DNA of 64,000 nt, taken from Alcaligenaceae bacterium. Its GTDB lineage: Bacteria; Pseudomonadota; Gammaproteobacteria; Burkholderiales; Burkholderiaceae_B. A program made the position numbers and the translations under genes. The notes beneath the pieces were generated by a model. It did not search any database, was not told the DNA's origin, and saw only the letters and a list, made by a program, of their open reading frames with translations. Location of the stretch: assembly GCA_013416455.1 (NCBI GenBank), contig JACCES010000002.1, positions 366,564 to 430,563 of the forward strand. The letters are read 5' to 3'. Below are positions 61,867-64,000 of the stretch, piece after piece (position 1 is the first letter of the stretch; every line of letters starts with the position of its first letter).

Positions 61867-61884
61867 TGGAGCGGGAAACGAGAC
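61867..61884 (-). other. tRNA-Gly 3'-end fragment, attachment-site footprint
   Basis: The minus strand reads GTCTCGTTTCCCGCTCCA, identical to the last 18 bases of bacterial tRNA-Gly(GCC), including CCA. The match stops at the T-arm, so the rest of the tRNA is absent. P4-type integrases use tRNA 3' ends as attachment sites, and an integrase remnant lies adjacent. This marks one border of an integrated element. Confidence 0.75.
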
Positions 61885-62179
61885 ATGTATCGAGCCTGTA
61901 TCATTTTGATATTAAACAGGTTATTGTTTCCTGCTTCGTAAGTTTAGCCTTGATGGCGGCCTTGATCCAAGTGGCCGTTGCTAGACACTGTTGTCTGTGG
62001 CTCCTGGGCCGCAAAAGTTGTTGCTAGTGGCTGATTTGATGCTTGTAAGCTACAAAATTTCTGATACATGCGATTTATGTCGATTGACGGATGGTAATCC
62101 AGCTGTTCCTCTTGTGGTGGCGTATCTCACGGGCTACATTTTAAGCATAGAAGTAAATTTTTGACGCTTAGGGGATACA
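61885..62179. other. AT-rich non-coding stretch before hipBA
   Basis: No credible gene was found. Base composition is clearly lower in GC than the rest of the window, consistent with imported DNA. Near its right end TAAGC (62142-62146) and GCTTA (62166-62170) form an inverted repeat just ahead of the hipB start. It could be the HipB operator, although the spacing differs from the E. coli TATCC-N8-GGATA site. Confidence 0.45.
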
Positions 62180-62443
62180 GTGACAACACTAGCTGACGTC
62201 GCAGACTTGCTGCGTAGCGTGCGCAGGGAAGCCGGCCTGAGCCAGGAAGCCCTGGCCCAACGTGCCGGGGTTTCTCGCACGACCGTTGCTCGCATGGAGA
62301 CGCTTGCCAAAGGCGACATGAGCGTTTCCGCATTGTTGCGGCTGCTGGAAGCCGCGGGCTACGACCTCAAGCCCGTCAAGCAGGGCCACGTCAGAACCGT
62401 CGAGGATATCCTGGCCGAGCAGCGACAGGGCGACGGACTATGA
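62180..62443 (+). CDS. hipB: HipB-type XRE antitoxin
   Basis: An 87-residue DNA-binding antitoxin beginning at GTG (GGGG upstream). The Cro/CI HTH is LLRSVRREAGLSQEALAQRAGVSRTTVARMETLAKGDMSVSALLRLLEAAG (about 10-60), followed by a short tail that would contact HipA. Its stop overlaps the hipA start by ATGA. It should neutralise HipA and repress the operon. Confidence 0.9.
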   Translation: MTTLADVADLLRSVRREAGLSQEALAQRAGVSRTTVARMETLAKGDMSVSALLRLLEAAGYDLKPVKQGHVRTVEDILAEQRQGDGL

Positions 62444-63786
62444 GACTCGACGTGCATGTGTGCGGAAGGATAGTCGCCAAGCTCTATCGGGAGCGTGACG
62501 AGTATGTCCTGAGCTATCTGCCGGATACCGATCCTGCAGACTTCGTCAGCCTAACGATGCCGGTGCGAGCGGAACCCTGGCGCTGGCCGCGTGATCTACA
62601 CCCTTTCTTTCGGCAGAACCTGCCTGAAGGCTATCTGCTGAGCATCATTCGTGAAGAGTTCGGGCCGCTGCTCGATGGCACGGATCTTTCACTGCTGGCG
62701 GTGGTGGGCGGAATGGGGATTGGGCGTGTGACCGTCACACCAGAAGGTGGGTCGTTTGGTGGTGAAATGGAGCCGCTGCAGATTGAGTCCTTGCTCAAGG
62801 CGGAAAACACCACGGCGCATTTTGCCAGCCTGGTGCGCCGGTATGCACGGGCATCCATATCAGGCATGGTGCCCAAGTTCATTGCGCCGGAAGAGGGAGC
62901 GGATGCGTCTGCACATGCTGTGGGCAAGCCCACATTGCGTACCAGCCGCCATATCATCAAAGGCTCGGACGACAGTACGCCTTATCTCGGGTTCAACGAG
63001 TTCTACACCATGCGGGTGCTGGAGCGCCTGAACGTAGTGCCTGTGGCCAGGACACGGATGTCGGAGGATGGGCGTGTCCTGGTCGTGGATCGGTTTGATG
63101 TGGATGAGCAGGGTGTTGTCACGCATGGAGTCGAAGATGCCTGCGGCTTGCTGGGGCTACCGCCCCACGAGAAATATGCAACGACGACCGAGCGTGTGTT
63201 GAATGCCACACGTGTGTACATACCTGCCGCAGCCATGCGAGAGCAGTTGGAGCAGTTCGGCTGGCATTTGCTGACCAACTATGTAGTGCGCAATGCCGAT
63301 TGCCATGCCAAGAACATCGCGCTGTATTACACCGGCTTGAAAGATGTAGCCTATACGCCGATCTATGACGTCGTTACCACGCAGGCGTATCCCCGCTATG
63401 CACCGAATCCGCCGGGGTTGTCGGTTGATGGACGGCAAGCCTGGGCGGTGGGAAAAACCTTGGAGCGGTTCTTCAAGGCTAGGTTGGGCATTGCGCCGAA
63501 GCAGTATGCGGAGATGGTCGAGCGACTATGCGAATCGGCCGTCGAGGTTGGGCAAGAAGTGATCGAGGCTGCTAGGAATGAGCCGCGCTGGCATACCGTT
63601 GCCAAGCAGATGGTGCATGCCTGGAATGATGGGATGGCTTCGTTGCGGAGCCCGAAGAACTTCGTCGCTTTCAGAGGGTTGGATGAAGCGATTGCTCAGG
63701 CTGGGTTTTCAGAGCCTGATAGGCTGGAAAATGGGCGAGAGGTGATCGGGCGGTCGGAGTTGTTGGGGAGACGGAGCAAGAAGTAG
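62440..63786 (+). CDS. hipA: HipA-type serine/threonine kinase toxin
   Basis: A 448-residue kinase with the HipA N-terminal domain and a full catalytic core. Conserved parts are the regulatory P-loop SISGMVPKF (139-147; compare the E. coli loop holding Ser150), HIIKG with the ATP-binding lysine K174, the catalytic loop N285-A-D287-C-H289-A-K291-N292 and the metal-binding D310 in PIYDVV. E. coli HipA phosphorylates glutamyl-tRNA synthetase and causes persistence; the target of this divergent homologue is unknown. All catalytic residues are intact. It is coupled to hipB and lies within the island remnant. Confidence 0.92.
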   Translation: MRLDVHVCGRIVAKLYRERDEYVLSYLPDTDPADFVSLTMPVRAEPWRWPRDLHPFFRQNLPEGYLLSIIREEFGPLLDGTDLSLLAVVGGMGIGRVTVTPEGGSFGGEMEPLQIESLLKAENTTAHFASLVRRYARASISGMVPKFIAPEEGADASAHAVGKPTLRTSRHIIKGSDDSTPYLGFNEFYTMRVLERLNVVPVARTRMSEDGRVLVVDRFDVDEQGVVTHGVEDACGLLGLPPHEKYATTTERVLNATRVYIPAAAMREQLEQFGWHLLTNYVVRNADCHAKNIALYYTGLKDVAYTPIYDVVTTQAYPRYAPNPPGLSVDGRQAWAVGKTLERFFKARLGIAPKQYAEMVERLCESAVEVGQEVIEAARNEPRWHTVAKQMVHAWNDGMASLRSPKNFVAFRGLDEAIAQAGFSEPDRLENGREVIGRSELLGRRSKK

Positions 63787-63861
63787 GGTCTGCTATCGGC
63801 TGCGGATTCAACCGGTGGATGCAACATACTAGACGCTACATAAGCAGAAGGAGTGTTGCAG

Positions 63862-64000
63862 ATGAAGCAGCGACCTCGAATCTACTATACGGAAAGCCAG
63901 AAAGCTCTGATGTGGGAGCGCTGGCGTAAGGGCGAATCACTTCAGCAAATCGCCCAACTGTTTGATCGTAACCACTCATCGATCCAGCGGATTCTTGCGG
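63862..64000 (+). mobile_element. IS30-family transposase, 5' part only (window edge)
   Basis: The first 46 codons are present: MKQRPRIYYTESQKALMWER, then WRKGESLQQIAQLFDRNHSS and IQRIL. This is the N-terminal HTH of IS30-type transposases. AAGGAG lies 8-13 bases upstream. The element's left inverted repeat should lie between the hipA stop (63786) and 63850, but its exact ends cannot be defined without the right end. Confidence 0.8.

Noticed and set aside
61867..61884. An intact tRNA-Gly gene
   Set aside because: Only the last 18 bases match; the D-arm, anticodon arm and 5' acceptor strand are absent on that side.

Overview
This is high-GC proteobacterial DNA, most likely from the Alcaligenaceae (Bordetella/Achromobacter/Pigmentiphaga type). 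That placement is an inference. It rests on five intact Bug-type tripartite tricarboxylate transporter (TTT) receptors plus the stub of a sixth, and on gene sets typical of that family (CaiB/acyl-CoA dehydrogenase/Bug operons, a TRAP-ureide cassette, and an NnrS-linked ABC transporter). Most of the window is catabolic accessory genome organised as small uptake-plus-degradation cassettes, each with its own regulator. The right end is a decayed genomic island.

Layout. 1-4.2 kb: a partial CoA-transferase, a nitroreductase, a haemolysin III family protein, the 3' stub of a bug gene, a flavin reductase and a PaiB-like protein. 4.3-10.2 kb: a GntR/UTRA regulator, a perfect 16-bp palindrome, then a (+) gene series (FMN alpha-hydroxy-acid dehydrogenase, TauD-type dioxygenase, FAH-family hydrolase, Bug receptor, flavin reductase). 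The last part of that series is a diverged duplicate of the 2.65-3.5 kb segment. 10.4-20.5 kb: a Bug gene, then a LysR regulator divergent from a TRAP transporter (DctPQM) followed by ureidoglycolate lyase, a signal-less SBP_bac_5 protein, a PuuE-type deacetylase/allantoinase and an amidase, with a convergent glutathione transferase. 20.6-27 kb: aldehyde dehydrogenase, Bug, ThDP enzyme, Bug, and an SDR lacking the classical catalytic Tyr/Lys. 27.2-27.9 kb: a YhhQ queuosine-precursor transporter behind a compact preQ1-I-like riboswitch. 28-33.6 kb: a LysR regulator facing a (-) operon Bug/acyl-CoA dehydrogenase/acyl-CoA dehydrogenase/CaiB.

33.9-42.7 kb: a DUF1648-like membrane protein, DbpA RNA helicase, a YkvI-family transporter and a DAO-type oxidase. 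Next comes a single gene joining a degenerate helicase-type P-loop domain to a Shedu (DUF4263-like) nuclease, a probable phage-defence gene. Beside it is a deletion scar where a divergent acyl-CoA dehydrogenase/LysR pair has lost both 5' ends. A MarR gene follows, divergent from a DUF2798 gene broken by one in-frame TAG. 42.8-46.7 kb: a tightly coupled SBP-permease-ATPase-NnrS operon. 46.7-60.5 kb: an unknown protein, an AhpD-like peroxidase, an S9 peptidase, a Fur-box-preceded TonB receptor plus MFS pair, DUF2789, a DUF3313 lipoprotein, cardiolipin synthase, a TVP38-family protein, an RraA-like protein, and an AhpD/AraC divergent pair.

60.5-64 kb: an Xre antitoxin whose RES toxin has decayed, three phased 11-bp repeats at its promoter, a P4-type integrase remnant, a tRNA-Gly terminator and 18 nt of tRNA-Gly 3' end (an attachment-site footprint). 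These are followed by an intact HipBA module and the start of an IS30-family transposase. No rRNA, intact tRNA or CRISPR array was seen. All family assignments were made by reading motifs; no database search was run.
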